Shown piece by piece: positions 51,844-60,866 of a DNA stretch of 64,000 nucleotides (its first letter is position 1; every line of letters begins with the position of its first letter). Under the pieces are notes generated by a model that saw only the letters and a list, made by a program, of their open reading frames with translations, was not told the DNA's origin and searched no databases. Both the position numbers and the translations under genes were made by a program. Source of the stretch: Candidatus Kosakonia sp. 282A-S69 (lineage in GTDB: Bacteria; Pseudomonadota; Gammaproteobacteria; Enterobacterales; Enterobacteriaceae); NCBI RefSeq assembly GCF_029433855.1, contig NZ_JAROAU010000003.1:2452958-2516957 (forward strand). Direction: 5' to 3'.

Positions 51844-51903
51844 GTATCCTCGCCGTCTTTCGGGCTACATCGGTGGGATGTACCCCGAAAGCCATTGAGG
51901 AGG
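51844..51903 (-). repeat. Internally deleted ERIC, tandem to the full copy
   Basis: About 60 bp carrying both ERIC ends but no centre. It forms a near-perfect hairpin, CTTTCGGGGTACATC / GATGTAGCCCGAAAG. The end TATCCTCGCCGTCTTTCGGG repeats that of the neighbouring full ERIC at an offset of 126 bp. Confidence 0.75.
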
Positions 51904-51973
51904 GTTATGTTAGGCACGCTAACATGCTCTGGCGATAGTAGCGCGATCGCCCGGCTTTCGCCATTATGAATAT

Positions 51974-51997
51974 CGTTATATAAATCAGTACATAGCG
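51974..51997 (-). promoter_or_regulatory. ModE-type operator of moaA
   Basis: Read on the minus strand: CGCTATGTA, then CTGATT, then TATATAACG. This matches the ModE inverted repeat CGNTATGTA-N6-TATATAACG. In E. coli ModE-molybdate activates moaA transcription. Confidence 0.75.
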
Positions 51998-52137
51998 ACA
52001 TAATCGTGCACAATGGCTACAGAGTACGCGAAAATCGCATTTTTGCTTTGATATGTGTCATTTTACACGGGACGCGGCATCGTCTTTTGGTGGTATTTAC
52101 GCTAACGTAGCGCGATAAAAAATCATAAGGAACAATT

Positions 52138-53046
52138 ATGCGTAACCGCACCCTCGCCGACCTGGATCGCGTTGTCGCGCTCGGCGGCGGGCATGGTCTT
52201 GGGCGGGTGATGTCTTCGCTTGCCTCACTGGGATCGCGCCTCACCGGCATTGTCACCACTACCGATAACGGCGGCTCCACCGGACGTATTCGCCGCTCCG
52301 AAGGCGGCATCGCCTGGGGCGATATGCGCAACTGCCTCAACCAGTTAATTACCGAACCGAGCGTCGCCTCGGCGATGTTTGAGTACCGTTTTAGCGGCAA
52401 TGGCGAGCTTTCGGGCCATAACCTCGGAAACCTGATGTTAAAGGCGCTTGATCACCTCAGCGTGCGCCCGCTGGAAGCCATCAACTTAATTCGCAATTTA
52501 TTGAAAGTGGATGCCTTCTTAATCCCGATGTCCGAGCAGCCGGTCGATTTGATGGCCACGGACAGCGAAGGCAACGTGGTGTATGGCGAGGTCAATATCG
52601 ACCAACTGCATGCGCCGGTGCAGGAGCTGATGCTGTCGCCGAAAGTCCACGCCACCCGCGAAGCGGTGCAGGCGATTGCTGAAGCGGATCTGATCCTGAT
52701 TGGCCCCGGCAGTTTCTACACCAGCCTGCTGCCGCTACTGCTGCTCGATGAGTTAGCCCAGGCGCTACGCCGCACGCCTGCGCCGGTGGTCTATATCGGT
52801 AACCTCGGAAAAGAGCTCAGCCCCGCTGCTGCTGGTCTGACGCTGGCGGATAAGCTCTCGACCATGGAGCAGTACATCGGCAAGCGCATTATCGACGCGG
52901 CGGTGGTGGGACCAAAAGTGGACGCCAGTTCGGTCACAGACCGGCTGATTATTCAGGAGGAGCTGGAGGCGAGCGATATCCCCTATCGTCACGACCGGGT
53001 CCTGCTGCGCAACGCCCTGGAGAGAGCGGTGCAGCAGCTTGGCTGA
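52138..53046 (+). CDS. ybhK: YvcK/GlmR-family protein YbhK
   Basis: Cytoplasmic protein of 302 aa of the CofD-like/gluconeogenesis-factor family, which binds UDP-sugars in Gram-positives. Motifs are [45 protein letters not shown]-like [13 protein letters not shown]. Its role in enterobacteria is not established. It is divergent from moaA and is followed by a terminator. Confidence 0.92.
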   Translation: MRNRTLADLDRVVALGGGHGLGRVMSSLASLGSRLTGIVTTTDNGGSTGRIRRSEGGIAWGDMRNCLNQLITEPSVASAMFEYRFSGNGELSGHNLGNLMLKALDHLSVRPLEAINLIRNLLKVDAFLIPMSEQPVDLMATDSEGNVVYGEVNIDQLHAPVQELMLSPKVHATREAVQAIAEADLILIGPGSFYTSLLPLLLLDELAQALRRTPAPVVYIGNLGKELSPAAAGLTLADKLSTMEQYIGKRIIDAAVVGPKVDASSVTDRLIIQEELEASDIPYRHDRVLLRNALERAVQQLG

Positions 53047-53053
53047 CGCGCGG

Positions 53054-53082
53054 ACGGGGCAGACTCAGCCCCGTCAAAGCCT
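53054..53082 (+). terminator. ybhK terminator
   Basis: ACGGGGC-AGACTCA-GCCCCGT (53054-53060, 53068-53074), with only a weak T-containing tail. Confidence 0.65.
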
Positions 53083-53085
53083 TTG

Positions 53086-53110
53086 CTTAATTTCTTAAGG
53101 TTGTCTTAAA
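53086..53110 (+). promoter_or_regulatory. PmrA box upstream of eptA
   Basis: CTTAAG-GTTGT-CTTAAA (53094-53110) is a canonical PmrA direct repeat with 5-bp spacing. An additional half-site CTTAAT lies at 53086-53091. It supports autoregulation of the operon by PmrA. Confidence 0.85.
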
Positions 53111-53154
53111 AATCCACTGTCAGCATAGCGCTATTCTCATTCTGGAATTTGGCT

Positions 53155-54798
53155 ATGCGCACGCTTTCGCTTCACCGGCCCTCTTTAAGCCGCCTCTCAC
53201 TGCTCACGCTTGCGGCGCTCTATATCGCGCTGGTGCTCAATATTGTCTTTTACCGCCAGGCGTTTCATCTGCTGCCGGTCGACTCGCTGCATAACGCCCT
53301 GGTGTTCCTCACCATGCCGCTGGTGGCCTTTAGCGTGATCAACATTGTACTGACGCTGGCATCGTTTCTGCGCCTCGACCGGCTGCTGCTGAGCCTGTTT
53401 ATTCTGGTCTGCGCCGCTGCGCAGTACTTTATCTCCACCTTCGGCGTGATTATCGACCGCTCGATGATCACTAATATTCTCGATACCACCGCGGCGGAGA
53501 GCTTCGCCCTGGTGTCGGGCAAAATGGTCATGACGCTGGTGCTGACCGCTCTGCTTCCGGTGATCATCGCCTGGTGGATCAAGATCAAACCGGCCCGCCC
53601 ACGGCTGCGCGGCATAATGCTGCGCCTGCTCAGCGTGGCGATCTCCGCACTGATGATCGTTGCCGTGGCGGTGCCGTTTTATAAAGATTACGCCTCGCTG
53701 TTTCGCAACAACAAAGAGCTGGTGAAGTCCCTTGGCCCGTCGAACGCCATTGCTGCCTCGCTCTCCTGGTATGTCCATAACCGCATGGATAACCTGCCGC
53801 TGGTGCGCATCGGAGAAGATGCCCATCAGCTTGCGCAGATGAAGCGCGGCGCGCGTAAAAACCTCACCATTCTGGTGCTGGGCGAAACCTCGCGCGGGGA
53901 TAACTTCTCTCTCGGCGGATATGGTCGCGACACTAACCCGCTGCTGAAGCAGGATAATGTTATCTACTTTCCCAACACGACTTCGTGCGGCACTGCAACG
54001 GCGGTCTCCGTGCCCTGCATGTTCTCCGGCATGACGCGCGCCCACTATGACGATCAGCTGGCGCATCACCAGGAGGGGTTGCTTGATGTGGTGCAGCGCG
54101 CCGGAATTCAGGTGCTGTGGAATGAGAACGACGGCGGCTGTAAAGGGGCCTGCGACCGGGTGCCGCATCAGGATATGACGCAGCTGAACCTGGCGGATTA
54201 CTGCATTAAGGGCGAGTGCCAGGATGAGATCCTGTTCCGCGATCTGGCCCGCTATATCGATCAACTTCCGGGCGACGGGCTGATTGTGCTGCACACCATT
54301 GGCAGCCACGGCCCAACCTACTACAACCGCTACCCGGCGCAGATGCGGAAATTTACCCCGACCTGCGACACCAATGAGATCCAGACCTGCTCCCGCGAGC
54401 AGCTGGTGAACACCTATGACAACACCATCGTCTATGTCGACTATATTGTTGATAAAGCGATTAAATTACTGCAATCAAAACAGGAGAGGTTTACCACCAG
54501 CCTGGTCTACCTCTCCGATCATGGCGAATCACTGGGTGAAAATGGCGTTTACCTGCACGGGCTGCCCTACTCCATCGCGCCCGCCACGCAGAAACATGTG
54601 CCGCTGCTGATCTGGCTCTCGCCGGATTACCAGACGCGCTACGGCATTAACAGCCAGTGTGTCGCGAAAAATGCGCGGGAGAAGGCCTACTCGCAGGATA
54701 ACCTCTTCCCGACCATGTTAGGTATACTGGGCGTCAGCACCACGGTCTACCATCCTGAAGACGATATTCTCACGCCGTGCCGGGAGCAGGTGAAATGA
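53155..54798 (+). CDS. eptA: Lipid A phosphoethanolamine transferase EptA (PmrC)
   Basis: Inner-membrane enzyme of 547 aa (K-12 length) that adds phosphoethanolamine to lipid A and reduces binding of polymyxin and other cationic peptides. Five N-terminal helices precede a periplasmic sulfatase-fold domain with [22 protein letters not shown] (metal Glu), the nucleophile Thr280 in [34 protein letters not shown] and [18 protein letters not shown]. Periplasmic Cys pairs for disulfides are present. ATG 53155 gives the family length; a TTG two codons upstream is also open. The stop overlaps pmrA by 4 bp. Confidence 0.95.
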   Translation: MRTLSLHRPSLSRLSLLTLAALYIALVLNIVFYRQAFHLLPVDSLHNALVFLTMPLVAFSVINIVLTLASFLRLDRLLLSLFILVCAAAQYFISTFGVIIDRSMITNILDTTAAESFALVSGKMVMTLVLTALLPVIIAWWIKIKPARPRLRGIMLRLLSVAISALMIVAVAVPFYKDYASLFRNNKELVKSLGPSNAIAASLSWYVHNRMDNLPLVRIGEDAHQLAQMKRGARKNLTILVLGETSRGDNFSLGGYGRDTNPLLKQDNVIYFPNTTSCGTATAVSVPCMFSGMTRAHYDDQLAHHQEGLLDVVQRAGIQVLWNENDGGCKGACDRVPHQDMTQLNLADYCIKGECQDEILFRDLARYIDQLPGDGLIVLHTIGSHGPTYYNRYPAQMRKFTPTCDTNEIQTCSREQLVNTYDNTIVYVDYIVDKAIKLLQSKQERFTTSLVYLSDHGESLGENGVYLHGLPYSIAPATQKHVPLLIWLSPDYQTRYGINSQCVAKNAREKAYSQDNLFPTMLGILGVSTTVYHPEDDILTPCREQVK

Positions 54799-55469
54799 AA
54801 ATTCTGGTGATTGAAGATGATGCGCTGCTGCAACAGGGGCTGATCCTCGCGATGCAGAGTGAAGGCTACGCCTGCGATGGTGTCTCGACCGCCCATGAAG
54901 CGGCGCTCTGCCTGGCGGGAGGTCACTACAGCCTGATTGTGCTCGATCTCGGCCTGCCTGATGAAGATGGTCTGCATCTGCTCAACAGGCTGCGTAAAGA
55001 GAAATATACCCTGCCGGTGCTGATCCTTACCGCCCGCGATACCCTCGACGATCGCGTGGCGGGGCTTGATACCGGCGCGGATGATTACCTGGTCAAACCC
55101 TTTGCACTTGATGAGCTTAACGCCCGCATTCGCGCGCTGCTGCGCCGTCATAACAATCAGGGCGATAACGAGATTGTTCACGGCAACCTGACGTTGAACG
55201 TCACCCGCCGCCAGGCGTGGCTGGAGGGGCAACTGCTGGAGCTGACGCCAAAAGAGTACGCGCTCTTATCGCGCCTGATGCTGAAAGCCGAAAGCCCGGT
55301 GCATCGCGAAATCCTCTACAACGATATTTACAACTGGGATAACGAGCCCTCCACCAATACGCTGGAAGTGCATATCCACAATCTGCGCGACAAGATTGGC
55401 AAGTCGCGCATCCGCACCGTGCGCGGCTTTGGCTATATGCTGGTGTCGCCGCAAGAGCGCTTTGCGTGA
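54795..55469 (+). CDS. pmrA: Response regulator PmrA (BasR)
   Basis: OmpR/PhoB-type regulator of 224 aa. The receiver domain (1-115) has Asp51 (phospho-acceptor in [12 protein letters not shown]), acidic Asp8/Asp9, and Lys in [13 protein letters not shown]. The winged-helix domain includes [50 protein letters not shown], nearly the same as K-12 BasR. It activates lipid A modification genes in response to Fe3+, Al3+ and low pH. Confidence 0.96.
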   Translation: MKILVIEDDALLQQGLILAMQSEGYACDGVSTAHEAALCLAGGHYSLIVLDLGLPDEDGLHLLNRLRKEKYTLPVLILTARDTLDDRVAGLDTGADDYLVKPFALDELNARIRALLRRHNNQGDNEIVHGNLTLNVTRRQAWLEGQLLELTPKEYALLSRLMLKAESPVHREILYNDIYNWDNEPSTNTLEVHIHNLRDKIGKSRIRTVRGFGYMLVSPQERFA

Positions 55470-56581
55470 TGGGAATGTTCGACTTTCGTCACTGGAGCCT
55501 GCGCCGCCGGCTGCTGCTGACCATTGGCGGCATTCTGCTCTTCTGCCAGCTGGTCAGCGTCTTCTGGCTCTGGCACGAGAGTGAAGAGCAGATCCAACTG
55601 CTGGTGCAGACGGCGATCCACAACCACAACAACCGTAAACATATTGAGCATGAGGTGCGCGAAGCGGTGGCGAGCCTGCTGGTGCCAAGCCTGCTGATTA
55701 TCGGGCTTGCGCTGCTGCTCTGCATGCAGGCGGTGAAAGCGATCACCCGCCCGCTCTCGGAGCTTCAGCAGGAGCTGAATAAGCGCACGCCGAACAACTT
55801 GCAGCCTATCATCCTCGATCAGAGCGTCAGCGAAGTGGAGGCGGTCACCTCCGCGATTAACGATCTGGTCTCGCGCCTGACGTTAACCCTCGATCGCGAG
55901 CGGCTCTTTACCGCTGATGTTGCTCATGAGCTGCGTACACCGCTCGCCGGGCTACGTCTGCACCTTGAACTGATGGCCAAAAGCAGCGGTATGCAGGTCG
56001 AGCCGCTGGTGCAGCGCCTCGATCAGATGACGGAAAATATCGCCCAGTTGCTGCTGCTGGCGCGCGTGGGGCAATCGTTCTCTGCCGGTACATATCAACA
56101 AGTGACCCTGTTACGCGATGTGGTGCTGCCGATGGAAGAGGAGCTGCGTACCATGCTGGCGGCGCGCGATCAGCGCCTGGTAATGCCGGTTGAGGGCGAA
56201 GGGATGGCGGTAGCGGGCGATGCCACCTTGCTGCGGCTGCTGGTGCGTAATCTGGTGGAGAATGCCCATCGTTACAGCCCGGTCGGCAGTACGATTACCG
56301 TGCGGCTGGAGCAGGCGGAAACGCCGGTGCTGGCGGTAGAAGATGAGGGGCAAGGGATTGATGAGAGCCGCAGCGGCGAGCTGAGCAAAGCGTTTGTCAG
56401 GATGGACAGCCGTTACGGCGGCGCCGGTCTCGGCTTAAGTATCGTCACGCGCATCGCGCAACTGCATGAGGCGCAGTTTTTCCTGCACAATCGGCTGACG
56501 CAAAATGGGGTGCGGGCGTGGGTTAAATTCAGTGCGCCCGAGCGGGGAAGTCTCAGTAGCTCAGCAGCCAGTAATGGGTAA
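55469..56581 (+). CDS. pmrB: Sensor kinase PmrB (BasS)
   Basis: Membrane sensor histidine kinase of 370 aa. Helix 1 (about 15-35), a short periplasmic loop (about 36-70) with an acidic ESEE motif (residues 37-40) of the ExxE iron-binding type, helix 2 (about 70-92), HAMP, phospho-acceptor His153 in DVAHELRTPLAGLRLHLELM, and ATPase boxes LVRNLVENAHRYSP, VEDEGQGID and GGAGLGLSIV. ATG 55469 overlaps the pmrA stop; GTG 55466 is an alternative. The 3' end overlaps pmrR by 29 bp, convergent. Confidence 0.95.
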   Translation: MGMFDFRHWSLRRRLLLTIGGILLFCQLVSVFWLWHESEEQIQLLVQTAIHNHNNRKHIEHEVREAVASLLVPSLLIIGLALLLCMQAVKAITRPLSELQQELNKRTPNNLQPIILDQSVSEVEAVTSAINDLVSRLTLTLDRERLFTADVAHELRTPLAGLRLHLELMAKSSGMQVEPLVQRLDQMTENIAQLLLLARVGQSFSAGTYQQVTLLRDVVLPMEEELRTMLAARDQRLVMPVEGEGMAVAGDATLLRLLVRNLVENAHRYSPVGSTITVRLEQAETPVLAVEDEGQGIDESRSGELSKAFVRMDSRYGGAGLGLSIVTRIAQLHEAQFFLHNRLTQNGVRAWVKFSAPERGSLSSSAASNG

Positions 56582-56645
56582 AGCCAACCACCACTGCCAG
56601 CACAAAGGCCACAGCAAAACACTCACGAACGGTAACTTGTTGCAT
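56553..56645 (-). CDS. pmrR: PmrR-like small membrane protein, 30 aa
   Basis: A 30-codon gene convergent with pmrB: MQQVTVRECFAVAFVLAVVV followed by GFTHYWLLSY. It is one membrane helix. It aligns without gaps to Salmonella/E. coli PmrR as I remember it, sharing the pattern VxE-x5-F-x3-VV-x2-F-x3-W-x3-Y. PmrR inhibits LpxT, reducing addition of a second phosphate to lipid A and so favouring EptA modification. A GAGGAG ribosome site precedes the ATG, and a PmrA box lies 45-61 bp upstream. The ribosome site is inside a perfect 13-bp inverted repeat. Confidence 0.78.
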   Translation of the reverse strand: MQQVTVRECFAVAFVLAVVVGFTHYWLLSY

Positions 56646-56680
56646 CACACTCTCCTCGACAAAAACTGAGGAGAGTGTGA
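56645..56680 (-). promoter_or_regulatory. Inverted repeat covering the pmrR ribosome site
   Basis: Perfect 13-bp arms TCACACTCTCCTC (56645-56657) and GAGGAGAGTGTGA (56668-56680), 10-nt loop. On the pmrR strand the second arm holds the Shine-Dalgarno GAGGAG and the A of the ATG. RNA that contains both arms would hide the ribosome site. There is no T run, so it is not a typical terminator. Confidence 0.8.
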
Positions 56681-56689
56681 CAGGGCTAT

Positions 56690-56706
56690 GTTAAGTCAAC
56701 ATTAAG
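56690..56706 (-). promoter_or_regulatory. PmrA box upstream of pmrR
   Basis: On the minus strand CTTAAT-GTTGA-CTTAAC, with the 5-bp spacing of the PmrA consensus. The uvrB stop codon TAA lies inside the first half-site. TTGACT within the site could serve as -35, which would put the start near the loop of the inverted repeat. Confidence 0.8.
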
Positions 56707-58723
56707 AGGCGACAATAAACAGCTCGCGCAGTTGATGGAGCTGATCGCGCACCTTCGCCGCCTCTTCAAACTCCAGATTCTGCGCATGCTGCATCATCTG
56801 CCCTTCCAGCTCATGAATTTTCTGTTGCAGCGCTTTCGGCGTCAGGCCCAGCTCAGGTGCGTCGGCCTGCACCGGCGAGCGGGACTTGCCGCGCCCTTTG
56901 GCTTTGGTTTTCGCCAGCCCTTCGCCAAGCGCCAGAATATCCACCACTTTCTTGTTGAGCCCCTGCGGCGTAATGCCGTGCTCTTCGTTGTATTTCTGCT
57001 GTTTCTCGCGGCGGCGCTCCGTTTCGCCAATCGCTTTCGCCATCGACGGCGTGATCTTATCGCCGTAGAGGATCGCTTTGCCGTTGACGTTACGCGCCGC
57101 ACGGCCAATGGTCTGGATGAGCGATCGTTCGGAGCGCAGGAAGCCCTCTTTATCCGCATCGAGAATGGCGACCAGCGACACTTCCGGCATATCCAGCCCC
57201 TCACGCAGCAAGTTGATGCCGACCAGCACATCGAACTCACCAAGGCGCAGGTCGCGGATAATCTCCATACGCTCGACGGTGTCGATATCGGAGTGCAGAT
57301 AGCGCACCTTCGCGCCGTGCTCGACCAGATATTCGGTCAGATCTTCCGCCATGCGTTTGGTCAGCGTAGTCACCAGCACGCGCTCGTTGATCTCGACGCG
57401 CTTGCGGATCTCGGAGAGCAGATCGTCAACCTGGGTGGCTACCGGGCGCACCTCGATAACCGGATCCAGCAGGCCAGTCGGGCGCACCACCTGATCGATC
57501 ACCTCTTCGCCCGATTTCTCCAGCTCGTAGTTGCCCGGCGTCGCAGAGACATAGATGGTCTGCGGTGCCAGCGCTTCAAACTCTTCAAACTTCATCGGGC
57601 GGTTATCGAGCGCTGACGGCAAGCGAAAACCATACTCCACCAGCGTCTCTTTACGCGCCCGGTCGCCGCGGTACATGCCGCCGATTTGCGGGATAGTCAC
57701 GTGGGATTCATCGATCACCAGCAGCCCGTCGGCGGGCAGATAGTCAAACAGCGTCGGCGGCGCTTCGCCGGGCCCGCGCCCGGAGAGATAGCGTGAGTAG
57801 TTCTCGATGCCGGAGCAGTAGCCCAGCTCGTTCATCATCTCGAGGTCAAACTGTGTGCGCTGGGTAATACGCTGCTCTTCCAGCAGCTTATTGTTCTCCA
57901 GCAGAAACTTCCGCCGCTCTGCCAGCTCAACTTTGATCTCTTCCATTGCCTGCACGATGCGCTCGCGGGGGGTGACGTAGTGCGTTTTCGGGTAGATGGT
58001 AAAACGCTGAATAACGGATTCGATATGGCCGGTCAGCGGATCGAAGAGCGACAGACGCTCAACCTCTTCGTCGAACAGCTCAACGCGCAGCGCCAGATCG
58101 TCCGACTCTGCCGGGAAGATATCAATCACTTCGCCGCGCACGCGGAAGGTGCCGCGCTGGAACGCCTGGTCGTTACGGGTGTACTGCAACTCCGCCAGCC
58201 GGCGCAGGATCGCGCGCTGATCGATGATCATGCCATTGGTGAGGTGCAGCATCATCTTCAGGTAGAGATCGGGATCGCCCAGACCGTAGATGGCGGAGAC
58301 CGACGCCACTACCACCACATCACGCCGCTCCAGCAGCGCTTTGGTGGCAGAGAGACGCATCTGCTCGATATGTTCGTTGACCGACGCGTCCTTCTCAATG
58401 AAGGTGTCCGAGCTTGGGACATAGGCTTCCGGCTGATAGTAGTCGTAGTAGGAGACGAAATACTCCACCGCGTTATCCGGGAAGAACTCTTTCATCTCGC
58501 CATAGAGCTGTGCCGCCAGTGTCTTGTTAGGTGCCAGCACCATTGTCGGGCGCTGCAGATCGGCAATCACATTGGCCACGGTGAACGTCTTCCCTGAACC
58601 GGTTACCCCGAGCAACGTCTGGTGCGCGAGCCCGTCTTCCAGCCCTTCCTTGAGGCGACGGATTGCTTCAGGCTGATCGCCGGAGGGGCGAAAAGCGGAA
58701 TTCAGTTTGAACGGTTTACTCAT
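56702..58723 (-). CDS. uvrB: Excinuclease ABC subunit B
   Basis: Damage-verification helicase-like subunit of nucleotide excision repair, 673 aa (K-12 length). Walker A GVTGSGKT (39-46), the beta-hairpin [25 protein letters not shown] (about 92-116), Walker B VIDESH, motifs V-VI ([23 protein letters not shown]) and the C-terminal UVR domain [16 protein letters not shown] that binds UvrC. ATG 58723 ([11 protein letters not shown]) is conserved. A LexA box precedes it. Upstream also lies a DnaA-box cluster, which is known near E. coli uvrB. Confidence 0.97.
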   Translation of the reverse strand: MSKPFKLNSAFRPSGDQPEAIRRLKEGLEDGLAHQTLLGVTGSGKTFTVANVIADLQRPTMVLAPNKTLAAQLYGEMKEFFPDNAVEYFVSYYDYYQPEAYVPSSDTFIEKDASVNEHIEQMRLSATKALLERRDVVVVASVSAIYGLGDPDLYLKMMLHLTNGMIIDQRAILRRLAELQYTRNDQAFQRGTFRVRGEVIDIFPAESDDLALRVELFDEEVERLSLFDPLTGHIESVIQRFTIYPKTHYVTPRERIVQAMEEIKVELAERRKFLLENNKLLEEQRITQRTQFDLEMMNELGYCSGIENYSRYLSGRGPGEAPPTLFDYLPADGLLVIDESHVTIPQIGGMYRGDRARKETLVEYGFRLPSALDNRPMKFEEFEALAPQTIYVSATPGNYELEKSGEEVIDQVVRPTGLLDPVIEVRPVATQVDDLLSEIRKRVEINERVLVTTLTKRMAEDLTEYLVEHGAKVRYLHSDIDTVERMEIIRDLRLGEFDVLVGINLLREGLDMPEVSLVAILDADKEGFLRSERSLIQTIGRAARNVNGKAILYGDKITPSMAKAIGETERRREKQQKYNEEHGITPQGLNKKVVDILALGEGLAKTKAKGRGKSRSPVQADAPELGLTPKALQQKIHELEGQMMQHAQNLEFEEAAKVRDQLHQLRELFIVAS

Positions 58724-58794
58724 GAATGGCACCTGATGAGGAGTGGGGCAGGTAAGACAGTTTACTCACCATGCGCATTTTTGCCAACCGAAGA

Positions 58795-58814
58795 TACTGG
58801 ATGAAAAAACAGTG
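58795..58814 (-). promoter_or_regulatory. LexA (SOS) box of uvrB
   Basis: On the minus strand CACTGTTTTTTCATCCAGTA, with CTG-N10-CAG core; differs at few positions from the K-12 uvrB box. It lies about 72 bp upstream of the start. Confidence 0.9.
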
Positions 58815-59479
58815 GCGGGTAAACCGATCTCATCTACCGTAGAGTAAAACATCGCATTGTGGCTGCGATTGCGCGATCGATAAGCGATTTAACCGCGTGT
58901 TAAAGGTTATCCCCAGAACTTTTGCCCTTTTAACATTTGTCAAGGTGATGTTTGACGCTTTTGTGGCAGCCGGTGACACTTTTCTTACAGCCATTGATTT
59001 TATTCAACCATTTGATAAAAAAAGAAAATATTTAAAAGACGGGTTTCGCACCAATTCATGCGCAAGCCGCGCCGCCTCTCGCTTGCCGCACGTTTTCTAA
59101 CTCTAATGCACAAGGTTATCCACAGGAATAGTGGATAACTGCCCCCAGCCCGTGTACCCCGCCACTCGCCAAACTCCCCCTGGGGGGTGAAAAGGGGGAG
59201 GGAAAATTTTTTTATCGACTCTTTTCGGCAATTTTCAGATAACGATGCGCAGGATCCGCATGGGATCATTCTCACAATTTCACCACCCGTTGCACCACCA
59301 GCCGCTGCGGTAAGCACTGGCAAAGTGCAGAATTTTTACCTGGGTTTGCGCACCATCACGTTTTTTTCGCACGCATTCTCAGCCGTCTCCGAAAAAAAAG
59401 CCCTTTTCGCGTTCTGGCAAGCCTTTTGCAGTTGACCGTAGTGAAAGCAGTCATACCTGATGGGAACAAGGAGCGGATC
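58815..59479. other. Gene-free uvrB upstream region with DnaA boxes
   Basis: About 665 bp with no supported gene. It contains a perfect DnaA box TTATCCACA (59116-59124), an inverted near-match AGTGGATAA (59130-59138) and a further near-match TTATCCCCA (58907-58915). It also contains an 8-bp perfect hairpin CTCCCCCT/AGGGGGAG (59174-59181, 59193-59200) followed by a T run at 59207-59213. The predicted 60-107 codon frames here have no ribosome site or recognisable product. Confidence 0.6.
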
Positions 59480-60202
59480 ATGTTGAGCTTACATGCGGTG
59501 AACCACTATTACGGCGACCAACATACGTTATGGGATATCGATCTGGAGTTAGCCCCCGGCCTCTGCACCTCGCTGGTCGGGCTGCCGGGTATGGGAAAAA
59601 CCACGCTGGTGAACTGCATTACCGGCTACCTGCCGGTGGAGAGCGGTAGCATGATCTGGCAGGATGCGGGCGCACCGCCGCGCGATCTGCTCACCCTACA
59701 GGCCGAGCACCGCAGCGCGGTGGGTATCGGCTATGTGCCGCAGGACAGGCGCATCTTTTCGCAGCTGACGGTGGAGGAGAACCTGCATGTGGCGATGCGC
59801 GCCGCCGGTGACGCAAGCCATAACTTAAGTCGCGAGATCTTCGACCTCTTCCCGGAGCTGTATGGGCTACGCCAGCAACGCGGCGCGGCATTGTCGGAGG
59901 ATAACCAGCAACAGCTGTCGATGGCGCGGGCGCTGGTTACGCGCCCGCGATTGTTGATCCTTGATGAACCGACGCGCGGCCTCGGCCAGGCGTTTATCCA
60001 TAAACTGGGGAATTTGATCGTGCGGCTCAATCAGGAGTTTGGCATGTCGATCTTACTGGCGGAGCAGCAGCTGTCGCTGATCCGCCGGGTGGCGGATCGT
60101 TTCTGCCTGCTGCACCGCGGGCGGCGCGTGGCCGGGGGCGATATCAGAGAGTTAGATGATCCGCTGCTGGCGCACTGGTTGTCGCCGGAGTCAGTACGCT
60201 GA
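59480..60202 (+). CDS. Orphan ABC ATPase, LivF/UrtE-like
   Basis: ATP-binding protein of 240 aa resembling the branched-chain amino-acid or urea transporter ATPases. Walker A is GLPGMGKTT (about 37-45), the Q loop GYVPQDRRIFSQLTVEENLHVAM, Walker B LLILDEPTRGLG, and LAEQQLSL at the switch position as in UrtE. The signature motif is degenerate: LSEDNQQQLSMARAL in place of LSGGQQQ. No permease or binding protein is nearby. ATG 59480 follows AAGGAG. Its 3' end overlaps the convergent bioD by 59 bp. It might serve a transporter elsewhere or have lost transport function. Confidence 0.8.
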   Translation: MLSLHAVNHYYGDQHTLWDIDLELAPGLCTSLVGLPGMGKTTLVNCITGYLPVESGSMIWQDAGAPPRDLLTLQAEHRSAVGIGYVPQDRRIFSQLTVEENLHVAMRAAGDASHNLSREIFDLFPELYGLRQQRGAALSEDNQQQLSMARALVTRPRLLILDEPTRGLGQAFIHKLGNLIVRLNQEFGMSILLAEQQLSLIRRVADRFCLLHRGRRVAGGDIRELDDPLLAHWLSPESVR

Positions 60203-60866
60203 GATCGAGATAGTGGCCGGTTGCGGCGGTTTCCGGCGCATCCGCCAGCCACGGGATCTCACCGATCAGCGGCGCAGGCAGCAGGCGGCGCAGCGTCGCC
60301 ATATACTCCTGATGGCGTTTACCCGGCTTGACCACGTCATTAGCGATCCAGCCTGCCAGCCTCAGCCCTGCCTGCTGCACCGCCTGCGCGGTCAACATCG
60401 CGTGATTGATGCAGCCAAGCTTGACGCCCACCACCAGAATCACCGGCAGGCGCTCTGAGGTGGCCCAGTCGGCAAAGGTCAGCGTCGGCGAGAGCGGCGT
60501 AAACCAGCCCCCTGCCCCTTCCACCAGCAGCCAGTCGGCCTGCTGCTCCAGTTGGCGTAAACCGGCCGACATCACATCCGCTTCTATCGGTTCATGCAGA
60601 TCGGCGCTGACAATGTGCGGCGAGGTCGGCTCGGCAAAGGTGTAGGGGTTAACCGCTTTATAGGTGAGCAGCAAACTGCTGTGGCGCTGCAACGCCAGCG
60701 CATCGCTGTTACGTAGCCCGTCAGGCGTCATCTCGCTGCCGGAGGCGACCGGTTTATAGCCCGCGCTGCGCAGCCCGCGCAGGTTCGCCGCCTGCAACAA
60801 TGCGCAGCTCGCCACGGTTTTACCCACTTCGGTATCCGTACCGGTCACAAAATAGCGTTCAGTCAC
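60144..60866 (-). CDS. bioD: Dethiobiotin synthetase BioD
   Basis: ATP-dependent enzyme of 240 aa that closes the ureido ring to form dethiobiotin. P-loop GTDTEVGKT (about 9-17), [14 protein letters not shown], and [13 protein letters not shown]. The C-terminal tail ([16 protein letters not shown], about 15 aa) lies in the overlap with the convergent ABC ATPase gene. It starts inside bioC (8-bp overlap) as the last gene of bioBFCD. Confidence 0.95.
   Translation of the reverse strand: MTERYFVTGTDTEVGKTVASCALLQAANLRGLRSAGYKPVASGSEMTPDGLRNSDALALQRHSSLLLTYKAVNPYTFAEPTSPHIVSADLHEPIEADVMSAGLRQLEQQADWLLVEGAGGWFTPLSPTLTFADWATSERLPVILVVGVKLGCINHAMLTAQAVQQAGLRLAGWIANDVVKPGKRHQEYMATLRRLLPAPLIGEIPWLADAPETAATGHYLDLSVLTPATTSAPAADHLTL

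Noticed and set aside
58897-59435. Short frames in the uvrB upstream region (67, 107 and 82 codons)
   Set aside because: They overlap the DnaA boxes and AT-rich or G-run sequence, lack ribosome sites and give no recognisable product.
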